From positions 38,045-102,044 of the forward strand of contig JARGNZ010000011.1 in NCBI GenBank assembly GCA_029209985.1: a stretch of 64,000 bases of DNA, in the 5' to 3' direction. Below the pieces are notes generated by a model, which was not told the DNA's origin, did no database searches, and saw only the letters and a list, made by a program, of their open reading frames with translations. This stretch comes from Parvibaculaceae bacterium (GTDB lineage Bacteria; Pseudomonadota; Alphaproteobacteria; Parvibaculales; Parvibaculaceae). A program made the translations under genes and the position numbers. This document shows positions 37,604-47,134 of the stretch, in pieces; positions within the stretch are counted from its first letter, which is position 1, and each line of letters begins with the position of its first letter.

Positions 37604-38044
37604 ATGAAACGCACATTCTCAATTGCCGCCTTAACTGCCGTTCTTTTCACTGGTCTTATCGCAAGTGCGCAAGCCGCACCGGCGCACGCTCATCAGGCAA
37701 AACCCGTCGCCCAGCAAAAAGCACATGCGCCTGCCGTTCATACAAAAAAGATGGTGCAAAAAAAGATGGTGCAAAAAAAGGTAGTCCAAAAGAAAGTCAT
37801 GCAAAAGAAAGCTCATGCCTCTGCCCACAAAAAAGCACACAGACAACAAGCAGCGAAAAATGCTCGCCACACATTCTCCCACTGGACACCGCGTTTGAAA
37901 GCACAAAAATACCATGGTTTCGGAACCGCCCGGTATTATGACGGCAACTATCACGTCTCTGCCTACAACCAGCGCGGCGTGCCCATCAAATTACTGGTAA
38001 ATGCGATTACAGGCGTCATCATCCATGCAAACGCCCATCATTAA
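37604..38044 (+). CDS. Secreted Lys/His-rich protein with KxVQK repeats and PepSY-like end
   Basis: This 146-residue protein has a Sec signal peptide (MKRTFSIAALTAVLFTGLIASAQA) with likely cleavage after AQA near residue 24. A low-complexity segment rich in His, Lys and Ala follows, with about five copies of a five-residue unit (KMVQK, KVVQK, KVMQK) coded by 15-base DNA repeats at about 37744-37811. The last 40 residues, GTARYYDGNYHVSAYNQRG...LVNAITGVI, match the PepSY-like fold of small periplasmic proteins. Function unknown; the basic segment could bind acidic polymers or metals. Confidence 0.75.
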   Translation: MKRTFSIAALTAVLFTGLIASAQAAPAHAHQAKPVAQQKAHAPAVHTKKMVQKKMVQKKVVQKKVMQKKAHASAHKKAHRQQAAKNARHTFSHWTPRLKAQKYHGFGTARYYDGNYHVSAYNQRGVPIKLLVNAITGVIIHANAHH

Positions 38045-38070
38045 GCCAATTCATCAATAAAGCTCCGAGA

Positions 38071-38101
38071 AAAGCCCCATGCTGCACGCTGGGGCTTTTC
38101 T
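38071..38101 (+). terminator. Terminator after the Lys/His-rich protein gene
   Basis: AAAGCCCCATGCT, loop, AGCTGGGGCTTTTC: stem of about 10 bases and a short T tract. Confidence 0.75.
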
Positions 38102-38203
38102 TTCATCCCAACACGCACTAAATCTAATGCTGGAACAGACATCCCTTCAACGCCGCTATCAGCAAGCTTCCAATTGGCGGAACTTTCTGGCGAAAGAAAC
38201 AGT

Positions 38204-38422
38204 ATGACCGACACACCCAACCTCGAAGAACGCATCACCAATCTGGAAATGCACCTCGCCCACCAAAGCGAAACCATCGAGACCCTGAATCAGACGGTCA
38301 CTGCCCAATGGGACGAGATTGAACGGCTCACGCTCACCTTACGCAAGTTGAACGGGCAAATTGAGCAGCTTGAAGACACCTTACCTTCAGGCCCAGACCA
38401 CCAGCCACCGCCCCACTATTAA
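38204..38422 (+). CDS. SlyX-like small coiled-coil protein
   Basis: This 72-residue protein has an almost continuous heptad-rich helix: LEERITNLEMHLAHQSETIETLNQTVTAQWDEIERLTLTLRKLNGQI. Proline, His and Tyr residues at the end (QPPPHY) match SlyX family proteins, whose function is unclear. An ATG in good context follows a GAAAGAAAC purine stretch. Confidence 0.8.
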   Translation: MTDTPNLEERITNLEMHLAHQSETIETLNQTVTAQWDEIERLTLTLRKLNGQIEQLEDTLPSGPDHQPPPHY

Positions 38423-38458
38423 AAACAGGGGCATATTTCAGGCATAACGGGAGGTGAG

Positions 38459-39070
38459 ATGAAGAAAATCCAGACCATTGAGGAACTCGAAACCCTCTAC
38501 GGCATCCCGAGCGCTGCGGCCACCGTTAAAGAAGTCTCCCACCTAACACCCGACTACCGGGCTTTGATGCAAGCCTCTCCCTTTGCGGCCCTAGCAACAG
38601 CAGGCCCCAACGGCTTGGATTGCTCCCCGCGCGGCGACCCCGGCCATGTTGTGCATATCGAGAATGACACAACATTGATCCTGCCAGACCGGCGCGGAAA
38701 CAACCGCATGGATTCCCTACGCAATATCGTCCAAGATCCCCGCGTCGCTTTGCTATTTCTCATTCCCGGTTCAGGAACAACTTTGCGCGTCAATGGTCAG
38801 GCACATCTATGCGCAGATCCAGAGCAGTTATCTCGGTTTGCAATAGAAGACAAATCACCTAGATCCCTTATTGTCATTGAGATAGAGACCATATACTTCC
38901 AATGTGCCCGCGCCATTCATCGCGCCAAATTGTGGGATCAAACCGCCCAACCGGACTTGGCCGCACTCCCCACCCCCGGCACCGTGCTGGCGAATTTAAG
39001 CAACGGCGAAGTAGGCGGAAAAGACTACGACGATGGCTGGCCAGAACGTGCCCGCGACACAATGTGGTAG
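38459..39070 (+). CDS. PPOX-type FMN-dependent flavoprotein
   Basis: This 203-residue protein resembles the MSMEG_1061 group of pyridoxamine-5'-phosphate-oxidase-like flavoproteins. The stretches ASPFAALATAGPNGLDCSPRGD, LILPDRRGNNRMDSLRNI, VALLFLIPG and TTLRVNGQA form the FMN split barrel. Function is not known; likely a redox cofactor protein. GGGAGG precedes the ATG. Confidence 0.88.
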   Translation: MKKIQTIEELETLYGIPSAAATVKEVSHLTPDYRALMQASPFAALATAGPNGLDCSPRGDPGHVVHIENDTTLILPDRRGNNRMDSLRNIVQDPRVALLFLIPGSGTTLRVNGQAHLCADPEQLSRFAIEDKSPRSLIVIEIETIYFQCARAIHRAKLWDQTAQPDLAALPTPGTVLANLSNGEVGGKDYDDGWPERARDTMW

Positions 39071-39215
39071 CCAAATCACTTGAAAACTGTAAGGCTCTGC
39101 ACGTTGATAGGTGAGGCATCCCCCCCTATCGACCAGCCAAACCAGTCAAGCTTGCCCCGAGCGCATTGAACCGCGACGCCCGCTTGAGCAGATGATACAG
39201 AAACGGAAATTCAAA

Positions 39216-39650
39216 ATGCAACGCCAATTTGGAGCCATTCCATACGTAATCCGAGAAGAAGAAGTCCTTGTACTGATGATCACATCTAACACACAAGAGA
39301 GATGGATTTTCCCAAAAGGGTCAGCAGAAGGTAATGAAACACCCGCAGCAGCAGCAGCACGCGAAGGCATGGAAGAAGCAGGCGTTGAAGGCCGCATGCA
39401 AGAAGACATTCAATTTGAAGTGCTGTCGTTGAAGCAAGTTGACGGCGCGGCAACCGACCTATCCGTCACATATGTTCCCATGTTGATGGAAACCCAACAC
39501 GAAAACTGGCCGGAGCGCAAAAAACGCCGTCGCCACTGGAACACCTTGGCTGAAGCCTACAAAATTGCAGGCGGTCCTGACATCACCAGTGCCCTCGAAA
39601 AATTCGAAGCCTCTGTTCCAAAGCTCTACAAGCTCGACAGCACAACGTAA
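39216..39650 (+). CDS. NUDIX hydrolase, diphosphoinositol/polyphosphate-like
   Basis: This protein of about 144 residues has a NUDIX box, PKGSAEGNETPAAAAAREGMEEAGV. The start GAIPYVIREEEVLVLMITSN...RWIFPKG fits the diphosphoinositol-polyphosphate phosphatase (DIPP) group, which in bacteria can act on Ap4A or polyphosphate. Another in-frame ATG at 39192 is possible. Its 3' end overlaps the PiT transporter gene by 25 bases in convergent orientation. Confidence 0.85.
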   Translation: MQRQFGAIPYVIREEEVLVLMITSNTQERWIFPKGSAEGNETPAAAAAREGMEEAGVEGRMQEDIQFEVLSLKQVDGAATDLSVTYVPMLMETQHENWPERKKRRRHWNTLAEAYKIAGGPDITSALEKFEASVPKLYKLDSTT

Positions 39651-41155
39651 ACAAGGCCAGAGAGCAACGCAGAAGCCGGCACTGTGACAACCCAAGCCGC
39701 TGCGATAGACAAGACAAACCGACGACGCACCAGCTTGCGTTTTTGACGAATTTGAGGCTGCTTGAGAGCAGCCTCGGGCGTATCATGCAACAGGCTTTTG
39801 CGGCGCCCACGCTTGCGTTTCGGATTTTCCAAGAACTCGCGTAAAAACCCAACACCAAAAATGGCACCCACAGCAATATGGGTAGAACTGACCGGCAATC
39901 CCATGCTTGTCGCAATCAACACGGTGATCGCCGCAGAAATCGCTACGCAATACGCACGGATTGCGTTCATCCGCGTGATTTTTTCACCAACCGTCCGAAT
40001 AAGCTTTGGTCCAAAGAGCGCCAGCCCCAAAGCAATCCCCCCTGCTCCAATCAGCATCACCCACAATGGGATCCCCACTTTTGCGCCCACCGCACCGGGG
40101 TCAAGCAGCGCAGAGGTGATGGCCGCTAAGGGCCCAACCGCATTCGCCACATCATTTGCCCCATGCGCAAAGGACAAGAGAGCTGCCCCCATAATCAAAG
40201 GCAGATGGAAAAGCCGCGCGACATCTTTTTTCTTATTACGCAACCCCCGCGCGATAACGCGGATATAGGGCACCGCCATCAACGTCACCACAGCAAAAGT
40301 CGCCAAGGAAGTGAGCAAAACAACGTCGATCTCAGGCTTCCAAACCCGCTTCAAGCCCTTCATGCTCATGTAGCCGACAAAAACCGCCGACATCAGACCA
40401 ATCATCAACGGCACCCATCGGCGAGCAGCGGCAATTTTGTCGTTGCGGTACAAAATTAGATATTTAATCAATCCAAGCATGAGAGCCGCAACAATGCCGC
40501 CCAACACAGGTGAAATCACCCAACTGGCCGCGATGTTGCCCATCATCGGCCAGTTCACAACCCCAAGCCCTGCTGCAGCCACGCCACCGCCCAGCACCCC
40601 ACCAACAATGGAGTGCGTGGTCGATACCGGCGCATTCAGAACCGTCGCAAGATTAATCCAGATAGCCGCCGCAATCAGTGCAGACATCATGATGAAAACA
40701 AAGGAATCGATACTGAGATTATCGTCTGGCTGAATAATACCCTTCGCGACAGTGCTCACCACATCACCGCCCGCCAAAAGAGCCCCCGCTGCTTCGCAAA
40801 TGCCCGCCAAAACAACGGCCCAGCCAAGGGTGATCACCTTACCCCCAACCGCCGGCCCCATATTATTGGCAACGTCATTTGCACCAATATTGAGCGCCAT
40901 ATAGCCGCCAAAAACGGCAGCAACAATGAGAAGAGCTGGAATGGAAATGCCTGAGCCGCCAACGAATGCTTGGCTTGAAACCGCCAACCCCACAACCACG
41001 AGGAAAACAGCCGCAATCACCAACGGTACTGCTTCTAACCGAAAAGAGCGGGCTTCTGTGGTAATCGATTCCTGACGCAGCAAATCGCTTACGTAGCGTT
41101 CTTCAAGCTTTTTCAAAGACTTAGCCCCATTTTTCGGTCTACGTGTCATTTTCAT
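39626..41155 (-). CDS. pit: Inorganic phosphate transporter, PiT family
   Basis: This 509-residue transporter moves metal-phosphate with protons or sodium across the inner membrane. It has the PiT repeat motifs GANDVANNMGPAVGG and GANDVANAVGPLAAI, and about ten hydrophobic helices. The N-terminal 40 residues are a basic, hydrophilic extension, and the loop between the two halves and the 40-residue stretch near the end are charged. Its 3' end overlaps the NUDIX gene. Confidence 0.94.
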   Translation of the reverse strand: MKMTRRPKNGAKSLKKLEERYVSDLLRQESITTEARSFRLEAVPLVIAAVFLVVVGLAVSSQAFVGGSGISIPALLIVAAVFGGYMALNIGANDVANNMGPAVGGKVITLGWAVVLAGICEAAGALLAGGDVVSTVAKGIIQPDDNLSIDSFVFIMMSALIAAAIWINLATVLNAPVSTTHSIVGGVLGGGVAAAGLGVVNWPMMGNIAASWVISPVLGGIVAALMLGLIKYLILYRNDKIAAARRWVPLMIGLMSAVFVGYMSMKGLKRVWKPEIDVVLLTSLATFAVVTLMAVPYIRVIARGLRNKKKDVARLFHLPLIMGAALLSFAHGANDVANAVGPLAAITSALLDPGAVGAKVGIPLWVMLIGAGGIALGLALFGPKLIRTVGEKITRMNAIRAYCVAISAAITVLIATSMGLPVSSTHIAVGAIFGVGFLREFLENPKRKRGRRKSLLHDTPEAALKQPQIRQKRKLVRRRFVLSIAAAWVVTVPASALLSGLVYVVLSSL

Positions 41156-41346
41156 GACAATTTAGCGACACCAATAGCACTTTCAGATTAAATACGCATG
41201 CCCTTACTGCCTACTGATGCATCTTCTTTGGTCCATCAAGAAAGGCCAAAGCCCCATCGCGGAGTTGACGCGAGAGCCACAATCGCCTACCTGAAGCAAT
41301 GGCTTCAATCCCCACAAAAACCCCACCACTGATCTACCATCCCCCA

Positions 41347-41988
41347 ATGGAACCTTATCTAGAGGTTGTGTACCACGATAATGACCTGTTGGTTTTGAAC
41401 AAACCAAGCGGTTTACTCAGCGTGCCCGGCAAAGCCCCCGAACATGCAGACTGTTTGGAAAGTCGCGCCCAAGAGGCCTATCCAGATGCCCGCATCGTTC
41501 ACCGCCTCGATATGGCAACATCCGGCCTGCTCATCATGGCGATGAACCCGGCAGCCCACCGCCATTTGGGCCTGCAATTTGAACGCCGCAAAACCGAGAA
41601 AACCTATATCGCCCGTGTGTGGGGCCATCTGGAACCGGAGACCGGCGAGGTTGACCTGCCCCTCATTTGCGACTGGCCCAACCGCCCCAAACAAATGGTC
41701 TGTCATGAGCGCGGTAAAAAAGCCCTCACCACATGGCGTGTGCTTGCCCACGAAGAATTAGACAGCGGCCCCGCCACCCGTGTTGAACTCACCCCGTTCA
41801 CGGGCCGGTCCCACCAGCTGCGTGTGCACATGCTCAGCCTCGGTCACGTCATTCTGGGCGACCACTTCTATGCAACAGGCGCACCCTTAGACGCCGCCCC
41901 CCGGCTTCAGCTCCATGCGGAACGCCTCAGCGTCTTCCACCCGGCAGACGACACCCGCATGGACTTCCACGCGCCCTGCCCGTTTTAA
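41347..41988 (+). CDS. RluA-family pseudouridine synthase
   Basis: This protein of 213 residues has the RluA catalytic motif RIVHRLDMATSGLLIMA, where the Asp attacks uracil. The N-terminus DNDLLVLNKPSGLLSVPGK and GRSHQLRVHML are also typical. No S4 domain is present. The short single-domain form suggests RluA-like modification of 23S rRNA U746 and tRNA U32. ATG 41347 is chosen; the frame opens earlier. Confidence 0.92.
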   Translation: MEPYLEVVYHDNDLLVLNKPSGLLSVPGKAPEHADCLESRAQEAYPDARIVHRLDMATSGLLIMAMNPAAHRHLGLQFERRKTEKTYIARVWGHLEPETGEVDLPLICDWPNRPKQMVCHERGKKALTTWRVLAHEELDSGPATRVELTPFTGRSHQLRVHMLSLGHVILGDHFYATGAPLDAAPRLQLHAERLSVFHPADDTRMDFHAPCPF

Positions 41989-42003
41989 GCAGCACCTCAG
42001 CAG

Positions 42004-42324
42004 TTACGCCGTGGGGACGGTGTCCAAAATTTCGTAAAGCTCGCCGCCCTTAGGGTCTTCTAGCACCTCAAAGAGGCGCATCAGAATATCTTGGGGAACC
42101 ACCTTGGGAATACGGACTTGCCATTCTTGAAAGGCGTCAGCATTTTCCCAATCCGCTGTCGCAATATAGCGATGCGGATCGCCGCTGTTCTTCATAAAGT
42201 CAGCCCGCAGAAAACCCGGCACATCCGCCGCCCGCACGAGAAATAAGCCTTCATTATAGGCTGCCTCAAACGCAGCCGACTGGCCTTCTTTCACCTGAAA
42301 AGTCAAAACACTCCGAAACGCCAT
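42004..42324 (-). CDS. Antibiotic biosynthesis monooxygenase (ABM)-like protein
   Basis: This 106-residue protein matches the ABM dimeric alpha+beta barrel: FRSVLTFQVKEGQSAAFEAAYNE, RYIATADWENADAFQEW. Members include heme oxygenases, monooxygenases and unknowns, so the reaction is not predictable. Leftward, alone between the pseudouridine synthase and the rib operon. Confidence 0.8.
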   Translation of the reverse strand: MAFRSVLTFQVKEGQSAAFEAAYNEGLFLVRAADVPGFLRADFMKNSGDPHRYIATADWENADAFQEWQVRIPKVVPQDILMRLFEVLEDPKGGELYEILDTVPTA

Positions 42325-42405
42325 TTCCGCCTACTTTCTCGCCCAAATTAAACTGCACTCCCTTGAGTTTTGGCAACATGCAACGCAACCGTCAATGCAC
42401 AATGC

Positions 42406-42441
42406 GACAAAACGGCCCCACCTTTCGGAGGGGCCGCTTCG
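42406..42441 (-). terminator. Terminator of the riboflavin operon
   Basis: On the reverse strand AAGCGGCCCC, loop, GGGGCCGTTTTGT: a 7-base GC stem with T tract, 28 bases past the ribH stop. Confidence 0.85.
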
Positions 42442-42468
42442 AGCGTTAGAATTTAAAACAATCGCCGC

Positions 42469-42942
42469 TCAAATACTCGCGAGACATTGCACAGATTCTA
42501 CGCAAGCGGCAGCTGCTTCACGCCCCTTATTGTGTCCATCATCTTGAGAACGCACCACCGACTGCTCCTCGGTATAGGTCGTCAGAATACCAAAGCTGAG
42601 CGGCACACCAGTTGCGAGTGAGGCGGACATAAGCCCCTGGGCGGTAGGCCCGCTGATATATTCAAAGTGTGCAGTGTCGCCTTTAATGACACAGCCCAAG
42701 CACACAACTCCATCGACTTGGCCTGACTGCGCCAGTTTCTGCGCAATCAAGGGAATTTCAAACGCACCCGGTGCGTGAATAACCCGAACACCGTCAGTAG
42801 AGATGCCTCGTTCTGCCAATTCAGCCAGTGCACCATTCAGCAGCCCATCAGTGACCGTCTCATTAAAACGGCTCACAACAATGGCAACCCGTGTATCTGG
42901 GGCTTGTGGTTTAAAAGCCGATGGCTTGAGATTTTGTTGCAT
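42469..42942 (-). CDS. ribH: 6,7-dimethyl-8-ribityllumazine synthase
   Basis: This 157-residue enzyme condenses the RibBA-derived butanone phosphate with the RibD product. It carries RVAIVVSRFNETVTDGLLNGAL, RVIHAPGAFEIPL and CVIKGDTAHFEYI, the substrate-binding features. It starts 32 bases inside the end of ribBA, and is last in the operon. Confidence 0.96.
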   Translation of the reverse strand: MQQNLKPSAFKPQAPDTRVAIVVSRFNETVTDGLLNGALAELAERGISTDGVRVIHAPGAFEIPLIAQKLAQSGQVDGVVCLGCVIKGDTAHFEYISGPTAQGLMSASLATGVPLSFGILTTYTEEQSVVRSQDDGHNKGREAAAACVESVQCLASI

Positions 42943-44173
42943 GGGTCTCTCCTATTAGATCACCGGCCTGAGGTGAGGCAAGCGCATGGCCAAATTTATC
43001 GCGCTTTGTATCAAGGTATGTTGCGTTAAAGGGATTAGGTGTCATCACCAATGGTTTCTGGTTGCGTACAGTCAATCCATATCGCCGCAACCCTTCCACC
43101 TTGGCTGGGTTGTTACTCAACAAGTCAAGTTCGGTGACATTTAGGGATTTCAGAATTTGAGCGGCGATACCGTAGTCCCGCGCGTCAGCATCAAATCCCA
43201 AAGCAAGGTTTGCCTCGACGGTATCAAGCCCTTGGTCTTGTTGTGCATAAGCCCGTATTTTATTAGCCAAGCCAATACCGCGCCCTTCTTGCCCGCGCAG
43301 GTAAACCACCATGCCAAAGTCAACTTCTGAAATAAGGCTTAAAGACTCTTGTAATTGGGCTCCACAATCACATCGTAAAGACCCAAGCGCATCACCGGTT
43401 AAACACTCAGAATGCACACGAACCAATGGTATGCTCTGCGAATCTGGATCACCCTTGATCACCACCAAATGCTCAGTGCCGTCAACAAGGCTGCTGAAAG
43501 CACGCACAGTGAGCGGCTCATTGGAAAAGGCGCTTGGCAACTTCGCAGTCGCTACTTCGTCTACAACACTCTCCGTCAAATAACGATGGGTGACAATTTC
43601 CTGGATCGTCAAAATTGGCAAATCATGTTCTGCTGCAAACACATCTAAATCTGGACGTCGCGCCATATGGCCATCGTCGTTCATGATCTCGCAGATCACA
43701 CCAGCAGGCTGCAAACCCGCAAGCTTCATCAAATCCACTGACCCTTCGGTATGACCATTGCGAACCAAAACACCGCCCTCTTGAGCACGCAAGGGAAAGA
43801 CATGGCCCGGCGATACAATGTCGTCGGGATGAGCGTTTGGATTAACCGCTGCTTCAATCGTACGCGCCCGGTCATAGGCAGAAATGCCCGTCGTCACACC
43901 CTCAGTTGCTTCGATAGAAACAGTAAAGGCTGTAGAACGACGCCCCTTGTTGTCGCTCACCATTGCTGGAAGACCAAACTTATCGACTTGCTCTCCTGTA
44001 AGCGTGAGACAAATCAGCCCACGGCCTTTCATGGCCATAAAATTCACCACTTCTGGTGTGGCAAATTCAGCAGCAACAATGAGATCACCTTCATTTTCCC
44101 GATCTTCATCATCAACGAGAATAATCATCCGGCCCTGCCGGAGCGCGTCTAGCGCGACAGATAAGCGTGACAT
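42911..44173 (-). CDS. ribBA: Bifunctional DHBP synthase / GTP cyclohydrolase II
   Basis: This 420-residue fusion has an N-terminal 3,4-dihydroxy-2-butanone-4-phosphate synthase domain ([31 protein letters not shown]) and a C-terminal GTP cyclohydrolase II domain from about residue 205. The zinc site is [21 protein letters not shown], followed by [10 protein letters not shown]. Both halves are intact. It overlaps ribE by 25 bases at its start and ribH at its end. Confidence 0.96.
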   Translation of the reverse strand: MSRLSVALDALRQGRMIILVDDEDRENEGDLIVAAEFATPEVVNFMAMKGRGLICLTLTGEQVDKFGLPAMVSDNKGRRSTAFTVSIEATEGVTTGISAYDRARTIEAAVNPNAHPDDIVSPGHVFPLRAQEGGVLVRNGHTEGSVDLMKLAGLQPAGVICEIMNDDGHMARRPDLDVFAAEHDLPILTIQEIVTHRYLTESVVDEVATAKLPSAFSNEPLTVRAFSSLVDGTEHLVVIKGDPDSQSIPLVRVHSECLTGDALGSLRCDCGAQLQESLSLISEVDFGMVVYLRGQEGRGIGLANKIRAYAQQDQGLDTVEANLALGFDADARDYGIAAQILKSLNVTELDLLSNNPAKVEGLRRYGLTVRNQKPLVMTPNPFNATYLDTKRDKFGHALASPQAGDLIGETHATKSQAIGF

Positions 44174-44760
44174 AAGCTCTCCACATATTTTGCGATAACA
44201 TCCACTTCAACGTTGAGCGGGTCGCCTATTGTGAGTGTGTGTAGATTTGTGTGTTCCCACGTATGGGGAATAATGGTGAGACCAAGCCCAACTAAATTAT
44301 CTTGTTCGCCATCAATTCGATTCAACGTCAGGCTGATCCCGTTAAGCGAAATAGATCCCTTTTCGATGCAATATTTCGCAAGCTCTGGCGTCACAGCCAC
44401 GGTGAGGTGGTAGGTCTCCCCCTCCTGTTCAACCTTGGCAAGAACGGCCTTACCGTCAACATGGCCTTGCACCAAATGTCCAGACAGCCGCGTTTCCAAC
44501 CGCACCGATCGTTCCAAATTGACATAAGCACCTACGGCAAGCGCGGAGAATGAAGATCGCGCAATTGTTTCAGAACTCACATAGAACGTTGCAAGCCCTG
44601 CAGCGTCATATGTGACAACGGTCAGGCAAACACCATTCACCGCGACACTTTCGCCCAACTCCAAGTCGGGAAACCCAGTCGCGATTTCCAGAATTATGCT
44701 GTGTTCTGCCGGCGTGACTTGCGTCACCGGAGCCAAGGTCTCAATGATCCCTGAGAACAT
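44149..44760 (-). CDS. ribE: Riboflavin synthase alpha subunit
   Basis: This protein of 203 residues has two lumazine-binding repeats and starts [13 protein letters not shown], the family signature. The dismutation of two ribityllumazines to riboflavin needs both repeats, and both are present ([14 protein letters not shown] and [13 protein letters not shown]). ATG 44760 has GGAAAGGAAAAAG upstream. It overlaps the end of ribD by 20 bases. Confidence 0.95.
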   Translation of the reverse strand: MFSGIIETLAPVTQVTPAEHSIILEIATGFPDLELGESVAVNGVCLTVVTYDAAGLATFYVSSETIARSSFSALAVGAYVNLERSVRLETRLSGHLVQGHVDGKAVLAKVEQEGETYHLTVAVTPELAKYCIEKGSISLNGISLTLNRIDGEQDNLVGLGLTIIPHTWEHTNLHTLTIGDPLNVEVDVIAKYVESLCHAYLSR

Positions 44761-45808
44761 CTTTTTCCTTTCCACCAACAAGGCTAGAGGAGCCATCTCG
44801 CTGGTAAACTGTGGTTGTATCTAAGGCTTGTGATTGATTTGATTGTTGGATAACGATGTGCTCGTCCCAAAATTCAGTATCCAGAATGCTTTGCGTCACA
44901 AGCGGCCCAGCTTCCACCAGGACTTCCAATGCGCCTGCATCTCCTAGCGCCCGCAGCAAGGTGTCGATTGATGTTTCAATCACAACATCGAACCCACGCT
45001 CTTCGGCTGCGGCAACATAGGCCGCCGTTACGCGGGCGCGTCGGTCCAAAATGGCTAAGCTGCGTTTTTTGCGAACAAAGTCTGACACCCGGCGAACAGT
45101 AAACAATGGATTGTCGGCAAGAACGGTGCCCGAACCTGTAACAATCGCATCCGCGCGTCGCCGCAAACTATGAGCAAGGTCAAGCGAGACTTCACTTGTG
45201 AACGTCTTGTCGCCTTGAGGAGGGATCATGCTGCCGTCTACTGTAAGCGCCTGTTTCACGGTTACCCACGGCAAGCCAGTTCCAGAGTGCTTTACGAACG
45301 GAGCGATCAGTCGATCCAATCGGCGACACAGGTCGTTCGTATCGAGCCCTTGAAGGCTATTTAAAAAGAAAACATCCCGGCCAGAATTTTTTAGGCGTGC
45401 AGTACCGCCTCCTTGAACATGCCTATTTGGGTCCAGTGATCCGATCCAGATTTCTTGCACTGACGTAGCCAGCAACGCGTCACAACAAGCAGGCGTGCGT
45501 CCGGTATGGTTGCAAGGCTCGAGAGTAACGATAGCTGTATGAATATCTTTAAGAGTGCCTTGCTCTTTACAGAGCTGAAGCGCGGAGGCTTCCGCATGCA
45601 GCCCTCCAGCACGTTGATGAGCTGCCAATGCGAGACGATGGCCAGCCTTATCAAATAATGCGCAGCCCACCGCAGGGTTCGGTGCCGTCGCTCCTTCAAA
45701 CAAGCGAGCAGCGTTCAGCGCATCTTCAAAGCCGCACACAATCTGATGCGCAGACAATTGCGTTGTCTGATTTTGAGTTCTTTGCGATGTGCTAACGTCT
45801 TGACCCAT
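44741..45808 (-). CDS. ribD: Bifunctional deaminase / reductase of riboflavin synthesis
   Basis: This 355-residue enzyme acts on the pyrimidine intermediate. The N-terminal deaminase has the zinc motif HAEASAL and PCNHTGRTPACCDALL; the C-terminal reductase has PWVTVKQALTVDG. First gene downstream of the FMN riboswitch (its 3' end lies 112 bases upstream of the start). Confidence 0.95.
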   Translation of the reverse strand: MGQDVSTSQRTQNQTTQLSAHQIVCGFEDALNAARLFEGATAPNPAVGCALFDKAGHRLALAAHQRAGGLHAEASALQLCKEQGTLKDIHTAIVTLEPCNHTGRTPACCDALLATSVQEIWIGSLDPNRHVQGGGTARLKNSGRDVFFLNSLQGLDTNDLCRRLDRLIAPFVKHSGTGLPWVTVKQALTVDGSMIPPQGDKTFTSEVSLDLAHSLRRRADAIVTGSGTVLADNPLFTVRRVSDFVRKKRSLAILDRRARVTAAYVAAAEERGFDVVIETSIDTLLRALGDAGALEVLVEAGPLVTQSILDTEFWDEHIVIQQSNQSQALDTTTVYQRDGSSSLVGGKEKDVLRDH

Positions 45809-45919
45809 ACTTCACCTATAAATGATGACGCAGGGCACAGATGGCTAGGTGCAGACGCACCCAAGTATAGCTGCACACCCAGCATGAGACGCAGGAGTGC
45901 ATACAACAATCAGCCATTG

Positions 45920-46073
<154 letters not shown>

Positions 46074-46240
46074 TTCAAAACTCCGTTAGGAGCAATACAG
46101 TTAGATATAGGAAAAGCAGGAGAAACATCAACGCGCAAAAATGCAGCATGCTTTGCATGATAAAAAATCCCAGCTTCCGTCTACAAACAGACGAGAAAAA
46201 AGGAACTTCATTTTATCATGCAACCAAGTCGAAGGTTCAT

Positions 46241-47134
46241 TTAAATGGATGCAAATCGCGCAGGCACTTCAGGGTCACGCGTATCCAACAAGGGCATATC
46301 GTCTCCAGACAGACCAGCATAAGCATCCGCCCATTCAGTCACCCAAGCAGGATCTGTAACATGATCAGGATGGTGGCCAGGAAAGAGAGAGCGCAACAAC
46401 GCAGGTGCAATGTTCCAGCCAAATTTTGCGACCATAGCCCACAAGCGGAAACGGCACCGTAAACTGCCCCATGTTCCATCACGTTTCATCATGCGCTTAT
46501 AGGCACGGCGGCTAAATTTACTGATGTGATAAGTGGCATATACAAGCCCAACAAGGCGCGCAAAATAGTTGCCGAACAATTCTTGATACAGCTCAAACGC
46601 CACTGTTTTATGTTCTGTCTCTTCAACCATATGCCACAAAACCAACGAAGTAACGACAGGGTCGGCATCCACAAACAAATCTTTACGAGCACTAATCAAC
46701 CATTCAGTAATGCCCATTGTCATGGTCTCGAAACCGGCCGTATAGGCCAACCGCCAGCGCAAACTCTTGCCCTGCAGCCGTTTGTAGTCTTCGGTCATCT
46801 CAGCTTCAACGTCGCTGAGGTCGGTATAACCTTTGCGCTTCAGCGTATCATTGTAGCGCTGGTGATTCATATAGTGTTGGCCTTCTTGACCAATAAAACC
46901 ACGCGCATCTGCTTTGAGCCCCTCATCCGTCAACTGCATCATCGCTTCACGCACAGTCTTGATGAGAAAGGGTTCCAAGTAAGGCATCGTAAGAGAAGCG
47001 CCATTGACCATATGGCTCCACTCTGGCTTCTTGGGGTTCCAAATTGGCTCAATAGAATCCACGTATGCAAAAGGAATCTTGCGGATCAGCATAGGCCGCC
47101 CGCCGTCACGTCCCCGCACTGTTTGCCCGCTCAT
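46241..47134 (-). CDS. Metal-dependent hydrolase, DUF2265 / PF10118-type
   Basis: This 297-residue helical protein fits the predicted metal-dependent hydrolases with QEGQHYMNHQRYN and EETEHKTVAFELYQE, which supply conserved Glu and His ligands like a ferritin-type site. No signal peptide or export motif. It follows the isomerase-like membrane gene and overlaps it by four bases (ATGA), so the two are coupled. The substrate is unknown. Confidence 0.85.
   Translation of the reverse strand: MSGQTVRGRDGGRPMLIRKIPFAYVDSIEPIWNPKKPEWSHMVNGASLTMPYLEPFLIKTVREAMMQLTDEGLKADARGFIGQEGQHYMNHQRYNDTLKRKGYTDLSDVEAEMTEDYKRLQGKSLRWRLAYTAGFETMTMGITEWLISARKDLFVDADPVVTSLVLWHMVEETEHKTVAFELYQELFGNYFARLVGLVYATYHISKFSRRAYKRMMKRDGTWGSLRCRFRLWAMVAKFGWNIAPALLRSLFPGHHPDHVTDPAWVTEWADAYAGLSGDDMPLLDTRDPEVPARFASI

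Noticed and set aside
46141..46240. Palindrome-like GCATG words and a short CGTCT/AGACG stem past the metal-hydrolase stop
   Set aside because: No T tract on the reverse strand, so I do not call a terminator.
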